Origin: Terracoccus sp. 273MFTsu3.1
GTDB lineage: Bacteria; Actinomycetota; Actinomycetes; Actinomycetales; Dermatophilaceae
Reading direction: 5' to 3'
NCBI RefSeq assembly: GCF_000383675.1
Contig: NZ_KB911820.1
Span: 434,001 to 498,000, forward strand
DNA: 64,000 nt
Positions 15,495 to 23,572 of this stretch are shown here, one piece after another; position 1 is the stretch's first letter, and every line of letters begins with the position of its first letter. The notes under the pieces are model-generated. The model did not search any database. It worked only from the letters and a program-made list of their open reading frames with translations, and had not been told where the DNA came from. A program made the position numbers and the translations under genes.

Positions 15495-15811
15495 GGTGTC
15501 TCCTCATCTCGCACTGGTCCGACCCTCGTCGGCTCACTGCATCCACAGTCATACCCGGCGCCCGTTTCCCGCAACCGGGGTCGACCCCGAAATCGACCCC
15601 GATCGACCCTGATTCGGCGTCCCCCCGGTCCTTCTGCACCACATGTCGTGCATGTCCTGGAACGTCCCTCGACCGATGTCTCGTCGCTCACGTGGGCCGA
15701 TCTGTGACGTGGGGAACAGCGGCGCCCGCGCCACCGGCAGAGACTGGAGGGGCAGGCGGAAGCACTTGGCCCACAACCGAATTGGCGTGATGGGCGTCGG
15801 GCAACCGCCCG
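15495..15811. other. 317-bp intergenic region
   Basis: No convincing gene. Near 15582-15610 a short run repeats TCGACCCCGA-like units three times, including the palindrome CGGGGTCGACCCCG. An imperfect GC-rich hairpin at about 15790-15820 (CGGGC/GCCCG core with a flanking GGGCG/GCGCCC) probably terminates the SDR gene. The antitoxin promoter should lie between 15510 and 15560, where TATGAC on the minus strand is a candidate -10. Confidence 0.4.
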
Positions 15812-16843
15812 TCAGCGCCCGCGCGCGGTCGACCACGCCCAGTCGAGGACCGACCGGTGCCGGGACCACGTCGGGTCACCGGCCGACGGCGACTGGGGGT
15901 CGCCGTCGACCGCGGCCCCGTCGGGGGCCCCGTCGCCGGCCCGCGTCGTCGCGAGCGCCCGCGTCACCGCGTCGGAGACGCCGAGCCGTCCGCCGGGCGG
16001 CTCGCCGAACACGTCGGCGGCGTCGCGCTCGCCGACCATGTCGTGCCCGAGGCTCGGGATGAGCGACTCGACGGTCCCGTTCGGGACGTCGACGAGGACC
16101 CCGGCCACGCGCGCGACCGTCTCGACGGGGGCCAGCCACACGGGAACCTGCACGCGCAGCAGCCGGGCGCGGGCGGCATACGTCCGCAGGAGCGCGACGT
16201 AGCTGAGCCGGTCGGGGCCGACGACGTCGAGGTGGCCCGTGACGTCGGGTCGCTCGAGCGCCTCGGCGAGGAACCACACGGCGTCCGCGACCGCCACGGG
16301 CTGGATGACCGAGCTGCCCATCCACGCCGGCACGGTCTGCACGACGCCGAGCCGGGTCGACATCTGGCGCATCACCTCGAAGCTCGTCGACCCCGCCCCG
16401 ACGACCATCGACGCGCGCAGGGTCAGCACCGGGCAGTCGGCCGTCGCGAGGATCTCCTCGACCTCGAGCCGCGAGAGCAGGTGGTCCGAGAGCTCGTCGT
16501 GGGGCAGGTCGGGCACGATCCCGGAGAAGTAGACGAGGCGGCTCGCGCCGACGACGCCCGCGGCATACGCCACGTTGTCGGCGGCCTGCCGGTCACGCTG
16601 CATGAAGTCGTCCGCGTCGAGGCCGTGCACGAGGTAGCAGACGGCGTCGACGCCCTCGAGCGCCTCGAGGACGCGGTCCTCGTCGTGCACGTCGACGCGC
16701 CGCCACTCGACGTCGCCGGACCACGGGTATGCCGTCGCCGGGCTGCGGTGGTGGGTGGCCACGACCTCGTGGCCGCGGCCGAGCAGCTCGGGGACGAGCC
16801 GGGACCCGACGTAGCCGCTCGCGCCGACGACGGCGACCCTCAT
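15812..16843 (-). CDS. NAD(P)-binding SDR-family (NmrA/atypical) protein
   Basis: A 343-residue Rossmann protein: MRVAVVGASGYVGSRLVPEL carries the GxxGxxG dinucleotide motif at residues 7-12, and VDAVCYLVHGLD, VYFSGIV and LTLRASMVVGAGS follow as in atypical SDRs of the complex I NDUFA9/NmrA type. The classical YxxxK catalytic pair is not obvious, so it may be a regulator or a reductase with an unusual active site. A C-terminal extension ends in RSVLDWAWSTARGR. It overlaps the SRPBCC gene by four bases and is co-transcribed with it. Substrate unknown. Confidence 0.78.
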   Translation of the reverse strand: MRVAVVGASGYVGSRLVPELLGRGHEVVATHHRSPATAYPWSGDVEWRRVDVHDEDRVLEALEGVDAVCYLVHGLDADDFMQRDRQAADNVAYAAGVVGASRLVYFSGIVPDLPHDELSDHLLSRLEVEEILATADCPVLTLRASMVVGAGSTSFEVMRQMSTRLGVVQTVPAWMGSSVIQPVAVADAVWFLAEALERPDVTGHLDVVGPDRLSYVALLRTYAARARLLRVQVPVWLAPVETVARVAGVLVDVPNGTVESLIPSLGHDMVGERDAADVFGEPPGGRLGVSDAVTRALATTRAGDGAPDGAAVDGDPQSPSAGDPTWSRHRSVLDWAWSTARGR

Positions 16844-17394
16844 CGCCGGTTGCGCTCGCGACGGTCCCGCCGGAAGGAGCCGAAGAGGTCGGTCGCCGAG
16901 CGGACGAGGTCGAGCGGGCTGTCGTCGTCCGCCTCGGCGTCCGGGACCGGCCCCGACACCGACATGCACGTGAGGAACCGCTCGATGAGCGGGTCGGAGG
17001 CGCGCTGGACGAGGCCGGTGCCGAAGTCCATCGGGAAGCCGAGGAAGACGAGGTCGGTGACGAGGTGCGCGCGGGTGCGGTCGTCGTCGCCCGTGACGGG
17101 GTGCAGGGTCAGCGTGATGTCGATGGTCGCCCTGCCGAGGCCGTGACGCTCCTGGCCGGTGGCCGTCAGACGCGCACGTCCGGCCTTCTCGTCGCGTTCG
17201 ACCATCGAGCCGGTGCCGTCGAAGTACATCGAGAGCGGACCGAGCTTGGCCGTGATCTCTCCGACGAAGTCGTCGCCGTCGACCTCGGTGACCTTGGCGC
17301 CCGGGAAGCAGCGGCCGATCCGGCGCAGGTCCATGAAGTTCGTCCAGACCACGTTCCGCGGCGCGTCGAGCTCCTGCTCGTGCCCCAGCCTCAT
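16840..17394 (-). CDS. SRPBCC/CoxG-like protein
   Basis: A 184-residue START/SRPBCC-fold protein. DAPRNVVWTNFMDLRRIGRCFPGAKVTEVDGDDFVGEI matches the CoxG (carbon monoxide dehydrogenase subunit G) family pattern, here split as DAPRNVVW and RCFPGA plus GEITAKLGPL; a basic tail, FRRDRRERNRR, follows. No CO dehydrogenase genes are present, so the name describes the fold. Members bind hydrophobic ligands or act at membranes. It is translationally coupled to the SDR gene. The same fold is used by Rv0910-type toxins, which is of interest because an Rv0909-type antitoxin gene lies downstream. Confidence 0.7.
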   Translation of the reverse strand: MRLGHEQELDAPRNVVWTNFMDLRRIGRCFPGAKVTEVDGDDFVGEITAKLGPLSMYFDGTGSMVERDEKAGRARLTATGQERHGLGRATIDITLTLHPVTGDDDRTRAHLVTDLVFLGFPMDFGTGLVQRASDPLIERFLTCMSVSGPVPDAEADDDSPLDLVRSATDLFGSFRRDRRERNRR

Positions 17395-17496
17395 CGCGTG
17401 TCCTTCCGTCAGGCGCGCCGCCCGGTGGCTGACCGGCGGCGCTTCGTCACCCGTGGCATACCCGAACGGCCTCGGACACGGGCGCCGTGTCGAGGG

Positions 17497-18669
17497 TCAG
17501 TCGGTGGCGCCGGGCGGCAGCAGCTCCCAGTGCAGGCCGTCGCCCCAGCTCCCGCCCGCCGTCCGGTCGACCGCGTGCTCGCGACCGAACTCGACGAAGC
17601 CGACCGACCGGAGCACGCCGTTGCTCGCCTCGTTGTCGGCGGCCGTCTCTGCGACGAGGCGGCGCACGCCGAGCCCGCCCTCGCTCGTCGGGGCCAGCGC
17701 GTGGGCGACGGCGAGCCGGGCCGCCTCCTTGGCGGCGCCACGGCCGCGGGCGCTCGGGAAGAACTGGTAGCCGAGCTCGGCCGTGTCGGTGATGGCCCCA
17801 CCACGGCTGAAGACGGTGACGCTGCCCAGGGCCCGGTCGGTGCCGAGGTCGGCGACGCACCAGTCGACCGCCGTGCCCTCGGACATCCGCTCCTGTCGGG
17901 TGCGCAGCCACGCCGGAAAGGTCTCGGGTCGCAGGATCGACCGGGACGGCATCCAGTGCTCGGGGTCGTCACGCGGCTCGATCGCGTCGACGTCCTCGGC
18001 CCGCCACGGCCGCAACCGGACGCGGTCGCCCTCGACCGGGACCGCGGCGAACCACGGCGTCTGCGGCTCGAGCGGGACGCCCGGGGTGATGCTGGCGGTC
18101 CACGTGTCGAGCGCCTCGGTGCCGCCCTCGGGGTCCGGGTGGCTGCCCGGGATGGTGCCGTGGAAGGTGAACCCCGTGGACCACGCGGTCCGCCTCGAGC
18201 CCCAGTTGCCGACGACGGCGCGCCAGTGGACGCGGGTCACCGGGGCGCCCCAGACGGGTGTCGCGAAGGCGTGCGCGACGACGAGCCGGACGGCGCGCGA
18301 CATGAGGCCGTGACCACGGGCGGCCGGGTGCAACCCGAATCCGAGCTCGCACGCGGACGGCGCCGCGCCGGGACGCAGGTCGATGGTGCCGGCGTAGCGG
18401 GAGGTGCCCGTCGCGTCGGTCCACTCGATGGCCCACGACCGTGTCGCCCCGGGCTCACCCCACGCGCTGAGGTTCCGCTCGACCCAGCCGAGCGCGTCCT
18501 CGCGGGCGTAGGGCCGCGGGACGGTCGTCCACCGCAGGCTCTCGGGGTCGTTGCTCTGCTCGACGATCGCGTCGGCGTCGTCGACGGAGTGGGCGCGCAG
18601 CGTCACGACGCCGTCGGTCAGCAGGGTCACGGGCGAGGTCACGGCGGGCGGCTGGGAGGCGTCGGTCAC
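17497..18669 (-). CDS. Tandem GNAT acetyltransferase
   Basis: A 390-residue protein with two GNAT domains of the RimJ/RimL type. Domain 1 (about 20-185) has CELGFGLHPAARGHGLMSRAV as its acetyl-CoA-binding loop, domain 2 (about 205-385) has AELGYQFFPSARGRGAAKEA and ends in NEASNGVLRSVGFVEFG. The R/Q-x-x-G-x-G/A loop is canonical in domain 1 (ARGHGL) and in domain 2 (ARGRGA), so both may be active. The substrate may be an amine, a protein N-terminus or an antibiotic. GTG at 18669 is preceded by a weak CAGGCT at six bases, so it may be leaderless. Confidence 0.85.
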   Translation of the reverse strand: MTDASQPPAVTSPVTLLTDGVVTLRAHSVDDADAIVEQSNDPESLRWTTVPRPYAREDALGWVERNLSAWGEPGATRSWAIEWTDATGTSRYAGTIDLRPGAAPSACELGFGLHPAARGHGLMSRAVRLVVAHAFATPVWGAPVTRVHWRAVVGNWGSRRTAWSTGFTFHGTIPGSHPDPEGGTEALDTWTASITPGVPLEPQTPWFAAVPVEGDRVRLRPWRAEDVDAIEPRDDPEHWMPSRSILRPETFPAWLRTRQERMSEGTAVDWCVADLGTDRALGSVTVFSRGGAITDTAELGYQFFPSARGRGAAKEAARLAVAHALAPTSEGGLGVRRLVAETAADNEASNGVLRSVGFVEFGREHAVDRTAGGSWGDGLHWELLPPGATD

Positions 18670-19124
18670 GGCGTCAGCCTGCCAGCCGGTGCACGCCCTC
18701 GTCACCCGCGATTCGCGCCTTCGGAACGAAGGAGGACCGGGAGCCAGCGTGCTGGCTCCCGGTCCTCAGGCCCGCTTCCCCTCCACAGGCTGCGTACCGA
18801 GACTTACCGTACCCAATGGGCCACCCGGGCAAACACGCGTTGCGGGCCACTCCGGACGTCGCAGCTCGGGGGAGGATGCGTGGGAGCCGACCGGCTCGCG
18901 ACGCGAGGAAGGGTTGCCGTGGAGACAGGGGCCGAGAGGGGCGGGCGACGCCCGGCGCTCGTGCGACGACAGCCCGGTGGTGGGGCGGAAGTCTCCCCCT
19001 GGCCTCGACTCCCGCCCCGACCCACCGGTGCCAGACGTCACCATACGAAGGTCGAGCGCCGTGACGGGTCGTCGTTGCGCACCTGGGCGCTGCGCGCAAC
19101 AGGCCCCGACGTCTGGGCGTCCCC
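18670..19124. other. 455-bp divergent intergenic region
   Basis: No protein gene stands out. It holds a strong hairpin at 18732-18767, a possible minus-strand promoter (TTTGCC, 16 bases, TACGGT; -10 at 18811-18806) whose transcript would run into that hairpin, and GC-rich sequence from 18840 to 19100 without clear signals. The promoter of the HTH-repeat gene must also lie here but I cannot place it. Confidence 0.35.
18732..18767 (-). ncRNA. Candidate small RNA end or orphan terminator hairpin
   Basis: A perfect 17-bp stem, GAGGACCGGGAGCCAGC (18732-18748) with its complement (18751-18767), separated by only GT, so the apical base pairs must open. It stands in a divergent region where no gene needs a terminator. 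A second small hairpin, CCTTCG/CGAAGG, follows at 18719-18733 on the minus-strand side. A transcript from the candidate promoter at 18811 would be about 70-80 nt long. It matches no SRP, RNase P or tmRNA motif that I know. Confidence 0.3.
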
Positions 19125-20699
19125 GTGCTGAACGAGCAGGTGCAGTGGGTGCTGCGCAACGCCCGACTGCAGGCCGCCGACCCGGCCCTGCGCAGCGCGG
19201 CGGGCTTCGCACACGGGGCGGGTCGGGCCGAGCCGGTGCACCGGGCCCAGGTCGGGCGCTGGGAGAATGGCCGCGTCGAGGTGACCCGGGCGCTCGTGCG
19301 TCGCTACGAGACGGTGCTCGACCTGCGCGAGGGCCAGCTCCTCGCTGCCGTCGACCTCTTCTCCCGCTCGCACCAGCCCGTGCGTCCGGCCGCCACGCTC
19401 CCTCCGCCGACCCCGCCCGACGTCGACGCCACGCTGGTCCTGCTCGAGCGGGCACTCGCCGACGAGCGGATGAGCGGCGGCGACTGGGACCGGCTCTCGG
19501 ACCACCTGGGCCGGATGCCCCACGCGATGGTGCGGGCCGGCGACTGGGAGGGGCTGATCCGGCGCCTCCTCCAGGAGGTCAGCCTCGGGCTCGACCTCGA
19601 CTACGTGCAGCGCGCCGAGGCCCTCGCCCGCCTGGCCGGGCACCCGCGCAGCGCCGGCGTCGTCGCCGCGCTGGCGGCCGAGGTCGTGGCCCGCCCCGAC
19701 GCGCAGTTCTACGTCGACACCCTGAGCCTGCTCCGCTTCATGGAGGCCCCGCGCGGCTACGCCGTCCTCGTGGGCCAGCTGCGGGAGCCCACCAACGCCA
19801 GCTCGCTGCGGGCCTGCCTCAGCGTGCTGACGACGCTCGTGCGCGGCACCGGTCTCGACCCCGAGACGCGGCTCGAGGCGGTCCGGCTCGCGGTCGAGCA
19901 CCTGCGCGACCCCTCGCACCCGTATCTCGTGCACCGCGGCGCCGCCAACCTCGTGCGCACGCTGGGGCCCGACGGCCACCGCGTCGCGACGGTGCTCACG
20001 GCCGAGGACCGTCGTGCCGCGGCCTCGATCATCCGTCACGGTCGAGCCATCACCGCCCAGGCGATCCGCGAGGCCCACCTGCGCATCCGGGGCGAGCTGG
20101 AGGCGGCCGAGGGGCACGCGACCGCCCACGAGCCGATCCTCGGCGACCTGCTGCAGACGGCGCTGGGCGAGACGAACGAGGAGGACCGCTCCTACGCCCT
20201 CGGCATCCTCATGCTGTCGCCGCAGAGCCGGATCATCGGCCGGGTCCACGCCGCGGCGTTCGCCGACGCGCTCGCGCGCCAGGACACCGTGGCGGCGCAC
20301 GAGAGCATGACCGTGCTGACGTGGATGGCCCAGGTCGAGGACCTCGACCTCTTCGAGCGGGTCGCGCTGTCCCCGGCCTCAGCGCCGGACGTCGCCAAGG
20401 AGGCGGGCTACGTCGTCGGCAACACGGTGGAGCCGCGGGGCCGGCGTCGCGACGAGCGCGAGGAGGCCGTCGCCCGCCGGATCGCCGAGATCATCGCCAC
20501 CGGCCGGACCGAGCCCGAGGTCCAGCTGCTCCGCGGTCTCGTCTACGCCCTCGGCATGCGGGGTCGTCATGACCTCGTCGCGGCCCTCGTGGACGCCCTG
20601 CCCGAGCCGGGGTCCGACCCGCTCGCGATGGCCGAGCAGGCCCGCGCCACCCTCGTCTGGTGGCTCGACGTCCCCGAGCACCTGAGACCGCTCCGCTGA
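19125..20699 (+). CDS. XRE-like HTH protein with helical-repeat domain
   Basis: A 524-residue protein. Residues about 30-75 (RAQVGRWENGRVEVTRALVRRYETVLDL) form a helix-turn-helix of the XRE/Cro type in the arrangement common in actinobacteria. The rest, residues 100-520, is a long all-helical region of roughly 35-40-residue repeats resembling ARM/HEAT or TPR solenoids, without a catalytic motif. Such architecture suggests a regulator with a protein-binding scaffold. GTG at 19125 is the first usable start; its ribosome binding site is weak, so the N-terminus is uncertain. No partner gene is evident. Confidence 0.6.
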   Translation: MLNEQVQWVLRNARLQAADPALRSAAGFAHGAGRAEPVHRAQVGRWENGRVEVTRALVRRYETVLDLREGQLLAAVDLFSRSHQPVRPAATLPPPTPPDVDATLVLLERALADERMSGGDWDRLSDHLGRMPHAMVRAGDWEGLIRRLLQEVSLGLDLDYVQRAEALARLAGHPRSAGVVAALAAEVVARPDAQFYVDTLSLLRFMEAPRGYAVLVGQLREPTNASSLRACLSVLTTLVRGTGLDPETRLEAVRLAVEHLRDPSHPYLVHRGAANLVRTLGPDGHRVATVLTAEDRRAAASIIRHGRAITAQAIREAHLRIRGELEAAEGHATAHEPILGDLLQTALGETNEEDRSYALGILMLSPQSRIIGRVHAAAFADALARQDTVAAHESMTVLTWMAQVEDLDLFERVALSPASAPDVAKEAGYVVGNTVEPRGRRRDEREEAVARRIAEIIATGRTEPEVQLLRGLVYALGMRGRHDLVAALVDALPEPGSDPLAMAEQARATLVWWLDVPEHLRPLR

Positions 20700-20716
20700 G
20701 GCCGGCCGCTGCTCGC

Positions 20717-20722
20717 TAGGTT
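20717..20722 (+). promoter_or_regulatory. -10 element of the inositol-phosphatase family gene
   Basis: TAGGTT followed by GGGGGC and the GTG at 20729; the spacing of six indicates a leaderless message, although the G run could also serve as a poor ribosome binding site. Confidence 0.4.
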
Positions 20723-20728
20723 GGGGGC

Positions 20729-21529
20729 GTGGAGACCGACGAGGTGCTGAGCCTGCTCAAGGACGTGGCCGAGGAGGTCATCAACCCGCGGTTCCGGGCG
20801 CTCGCCGCCGGGGAGATCCACGAGAAGCGACCCGGCGACCTCGTCACCGACGCCGACCGGGAGGCCGAGGTGCTCATCACGGCCGCCCTCGTCGCCGCCT
20901 ACCCCGACGCCGTCGTGCTCGGCGAGGAGACCTTCGCGGGCGACCCCGCGCTCATGGGACGGTATGCCGCCGCCGACCACGCGTTCACCGTCGACCCCGT
21001 CGACGGCACGAAGAACTTCGTCCACGGCTCCAAGGACCATGCAGTCATGGTCGCCGAGACGGTCGCCGGCGAGGCCGTGCGGGCCTGGATCTGGCAGCCG
21101 CAGCACGAGCTCGGCTTCGTCGCCGAGCGCGGGGCCGGCACGTGGCGCCACGACGCCGAGGGGTCTCGTCGGTTGACGGTCCCGGAGCGGCCGGAGGGCG
21201 CCCTGCGGGGCCGCACCTCCCGTCGCGCCTGGATCGGCCAGTCGCTCGACGGCCTCGAGCCGATGACCCTGACGTGGGTGTCGTGCGGCATCGACTACCC
21301 CCAGCTCGTCGAGGGCGCGGCCGACTACATCGTCTACGCCAAGGCCGCGCCGTGGGACCACGTGCCCGGCTCGCTCCTGCTCTCCGAGGCCGGCGGCCTG
21401 CTCGGCACCACCGCGGGCGTCACGTACTCACCCCGCGACATCGCGCCCCCGGGGCTCGTCGCCGCCGGCAGCCCCACGGCATACGACCACGTATGCCGTG
21501 CGCTCGCCGCGAGCGGCCACCTGCCCTGA
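20729..21529 (+). CDS. Inositol monophosphatase-family phosphatase
   Basis: A 266-residue Mg-dependent phosphatase. Metal-binding motifs are complete: DLVTDADREAE near 38-47, GEET at 65-68, DPVDGTKNFVHG at 89-100 and WDHVPGSLLLSEAGG near residue 215. The family contains inositol-1-phosphatase, histidinol-phosphatase HisN and fructose-1,6-bisphosphatase-like enzymes; sequence alone does not separate them, and no his gene is near. It has a normal length and is followed eight bases later by the BenE transporter. Confidence 0.85.
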   Translation: METDEVLSLLKDVAEEVINPRFRALAAGEIHEKRPGDLVTDADREAEVLITAALVAAYPDAVVLGEETFAGDPALMGRYAAADHAFTVDPVDGTKNFVHGSKDHAVMVAETVAGEAVRAWIWQPQHELGFVAERGAGTWRHDAEGSRRLTVPERPEGALRGRTSRRAWIGQSLDGLEPMTLTWVSCGIDYPQLVEGAADYIVYAKAAPWDHVPGSLLLSEAGGLLGTTAGVTYSPRDIAPPGLVAAGSPTAYDHVCRALAASGHLP

Positions 21530-21536
21530 TCCGCCG

Positions 21537-22781
21537 GTGACGTCGCACCACCGCCAGTCCGGCTCGTCCGGCTCGGCCGTCCCGTCCGGCTCGGCCGTCC
21601 CGACCGGTTCGACGGCACACGCGGGGCTGGCCGGGGTCGTCTGCGGGCTCGTCGGCTTCACGAGCTCGTTCGCCGTCGTGCTGACCGGCCTGCGGGCCGT
21701 CGGCGCCGGTCCGGAGGAGGCGGCCTCGGGCCTGCTCGTCCTCTGCGTGACGATGGGCCTCGGCTGCGTGCTCTTCTCGTGGCGGCTGCGGATGCCGATC
21801 ACCATGGCGTGGTCGACGCCGGGCGCGGCGCTGCTCGCTGCAGCGGCGGTGCCGGCAGGTGGGTTCGCCTCTGCGGTGGGCGCTTTCGTCGTCTGTGGAC
21901 TGTTGCTGGCGTTGTGTGGTCTCGTGCGACCGCTCGAGCGGCTCGTCGAGGCGATCCCCGGGCCGCTCGCGAGCGCGATGCTCGCGGGGGTGCTGCTGAC
22001 GCTCTGCGTCGCCCCGTTCCGGGCGGTCGTCGCGACGCCGGCCGCCATCGCGCCGGTCATGGTGACCTGGCTCGTGCTCGTCGCGGTCGCGCGGCGGTGG
22101 GCCGTCATCGGTGCGCTCGTCGCGGCGCTCGTCGTCATGGCGGTGCAGGGGGTCTTCGGGCGGCTCGACCTCGGGTCGGCCGCGCCGTCCGTCGTCCTCG
22201 TCGCACCGACCTGGGACGCGACCACCCTTCTCGCCGTGGCGGTCCCGCTCTTCATCGTCACCATGACGAGCCAGAACATCCCCGGCATGGCGGTGCTCGC
22301 GTCGTTCGGCTACCGGCCCGGCATCCGCGGTCCGCTGCTCTACACCGGTGGTGCGAGCGCGCTGGGAGCCATCGGCGGCGCGCACGCGATCAACCTCGCC
22401 GCGATCTCCGCGGCGCTGGCCGCCGGGCCCGAGGCGCACCCGGACCGCAGCCGGCGCTGGGTCGCGGGTGTCGCGTGCGGCGTCACGTACCTCGCCTTCG
22501 GCCCGCTCGCCGGGATCGTCACGGCAGCAGCGCGTTCGGCGCCCGCCGGCCTCATCGAGACCATCGCGGGCCTCGCCCTGCTCGGCACCTTCGCGAACGC
22601 GGCAGCGGCCGCGCTGACCGACGTCTCGAGCCGCGAGGCCGGTGCCGTCACCCTCGTCGTGGCCGCGTCGGGCATCACCGTCGCCGGGGTCGGCGCCGCC
22701 TTCTGGGGGCTGGTCGCCGGCGTGCTCGTCCTCGTCGCCCTGCGACTCGAACGTCGCCGCCGGGACCGGCTCACCGGCTAG
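21537..22781 (+). CDS. benE: BenE-family benzoate/H+ symporter
   Basis: A 414-residue membrane transporter with about twelve hydrophobic segments and the BenE hallmarks MAWSTPGAALL, TMTSQNIPGMAVL and GGAHAINLAAISAAL. The family imports benzoate or related aromatic acids with protons; no benzoate-degradation gene is in the window, so substrate assignment follows the family only. The N-terminal 25 residues contain a perfect tandem repeat of SGSAVP. The GTG start lies eight bases after the phosphatase stop, suggesting co-transcription. It ends base-to-base against the convergent hemerythrin gene, leaving no room for a terminator. Confidence 0.88.
   Translation: MTSHHRQSGSSGSAVPSGSAVPTGSTAHAGLAGVVCGLVGFTSSFAVVLTGLRAVGAGPEEAASGLLVLCVTMGLGCVLFSWRLRMPITMAWSTPGAALLAAAAVPAGGFASAVGAFVVCGLLLALCGLVRPLERLVEAIPGPLASAMLAGVLLTLCVAPFRAVVATPAAIAPVMVTWLVLVAVARRWAVIGALVAALVVMAVQGVFGRLDLGSAAPSVVLVAPTWDATTLLAVAVPLFIVTMTSQNIPGMAVLASFGYRPGIRGPLLYTGGASALGAIGGAHAINLAAISAALAAGPEAHPDRSRRWVAGVACGVTYLAFGPLAGIVTAAARSAPAGLIETIAGLALLGTFANAAAAALTDVSSREAGAVTLVVAASGITVAGVGAAFWGLVAGVLVLVALRLERRRRDRLTG
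21566..21601 (+). repeat. 18-bp perfect tandem duplication in the benE N-terminus
   Basis: GTCCGGCTCGGCCGTCCC occurs twice head-to-tail (21566-21583, 21584-21601), adding six residues in frame. Likely a slippage product and possibly variable between strains. Confidence 0.85.
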
Positions 22782-23414
22782 TCACTCCTCGGAGGCGCCC
22801 GCGGAGGCCTTCTTGGAGCGGGCCGCGCGGGCAGGAGCCGTCTTGGCGGCCCGCTTCGCGTCGCGGGCGGCCTTCTTCGCCGTGGCCGACGCCTTGGTCG
22901 TCTTCTTCGCGGCGACGTAGCGCTCGGGGTCCTTGTCCTTCGGGGTGATCCCCTCGGCCCAGCGGACCGCCTCGTAGCGCAGGAACTGGACCGCGATCTC
23001 GTGACGCAGCTCGAGACTCGCGCGCTGGCGGAAGTCGGCGAGGTCCTGGCGCTCCTCCTCGCCCATGTGGTCGCTGTTGTGGACGTTGGCGTCGACGACG
23101 GCCGTCCACCACGCGTCGGACCCGGTGCGGCAGCGCCCGACCTTGCGCACGGACTTGCGGATGTCGTTGTGGTCCTTGACGGCGTCCTCGACCTCCTCGT
23201 CGACGGACTCGGCGTCGGCGCCGCCCGTGCCGATGCGCAAGAGCTCCGGGTAGAAGTAGAGCTCCTCGGCCTCGGCGTGCGTCTCGAGGAGGATCTCGAG
23301 CCGCTTCCAGACGGCGGCGAGGCCCTCGTGGTCGTCGCGCGGCCACTCCTCGAGCATGGCGAACATCCGTCGCTGCTCGTCGTGCTGGCGGAGGATGACG
23401 TCGGTGATGTCCAC
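22782..23414 (-). CDS. Hemerythrin domain protein with histone-like Lys/Ala tail
   Basis: A 210-residue protein. Residues 1-150 form a four-helix hemerythrin domain with diiron ligands visible as QHDEQRR, ETHAEAEELYFYPEL (HxxxE), KDHNDIR and NVHNSDHMGEEE (HxxxH plus Glu); it may bind O2, sense iron or guard against nitrosative or oxidative stress. From about residue 158 the chain becomes a repetitive Lys/Ala/Arg tail (AAKKTTKASATAKKAARDAK and similar) like the C-terminal tail of mycobacterial HupB or histone H1, implying nucleic-acid contact. The GTG at 23414 starts the conserved VDITDVILRQHDEQ block. Confidence 0.8.
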   Translation of the reverse strand: MDITDVILRQHDEQRRMFAMLEEWPRDDHEGLAAVWKRLEILLETHAEAEELYFYPELLRIGTGGADAESVDEEVEDAVKDHNDIRKSVRKVGRCRTGSDAWWTAVVDANVHNSDHMGEEERQDLADFRQRASLELRHEIAVQFLRYEAVRWAEGITPKDKDPERYVAAKKTTKASATAKKAARDAKRAAKTAPARAARSKKASAGASEE

Positions 23415-23572
23415 GGGAGGGCCTCTCTGTCGTCCGGCGGGTTCCGGATCCACTGTGCCGCATCCATACCCGATGCCGTCGTGGGCTTGGCCGTTTCGCG
23501 TATCACCGGCGCCCGCTGGTGCCACCGTTGGTCGGGAGAGTTCACCGGCGCAGGGATGGGTGGTGGGTCCGC

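Noticed and set aside
18719-18811. SRP RNA, RNase P RNA or tmRNA in the 18.7-19.1 kb gap.
   Set aside because: None of the diagnostic motifs of these RNAs is present, so only an unspecific small-RNA candidate is reported.
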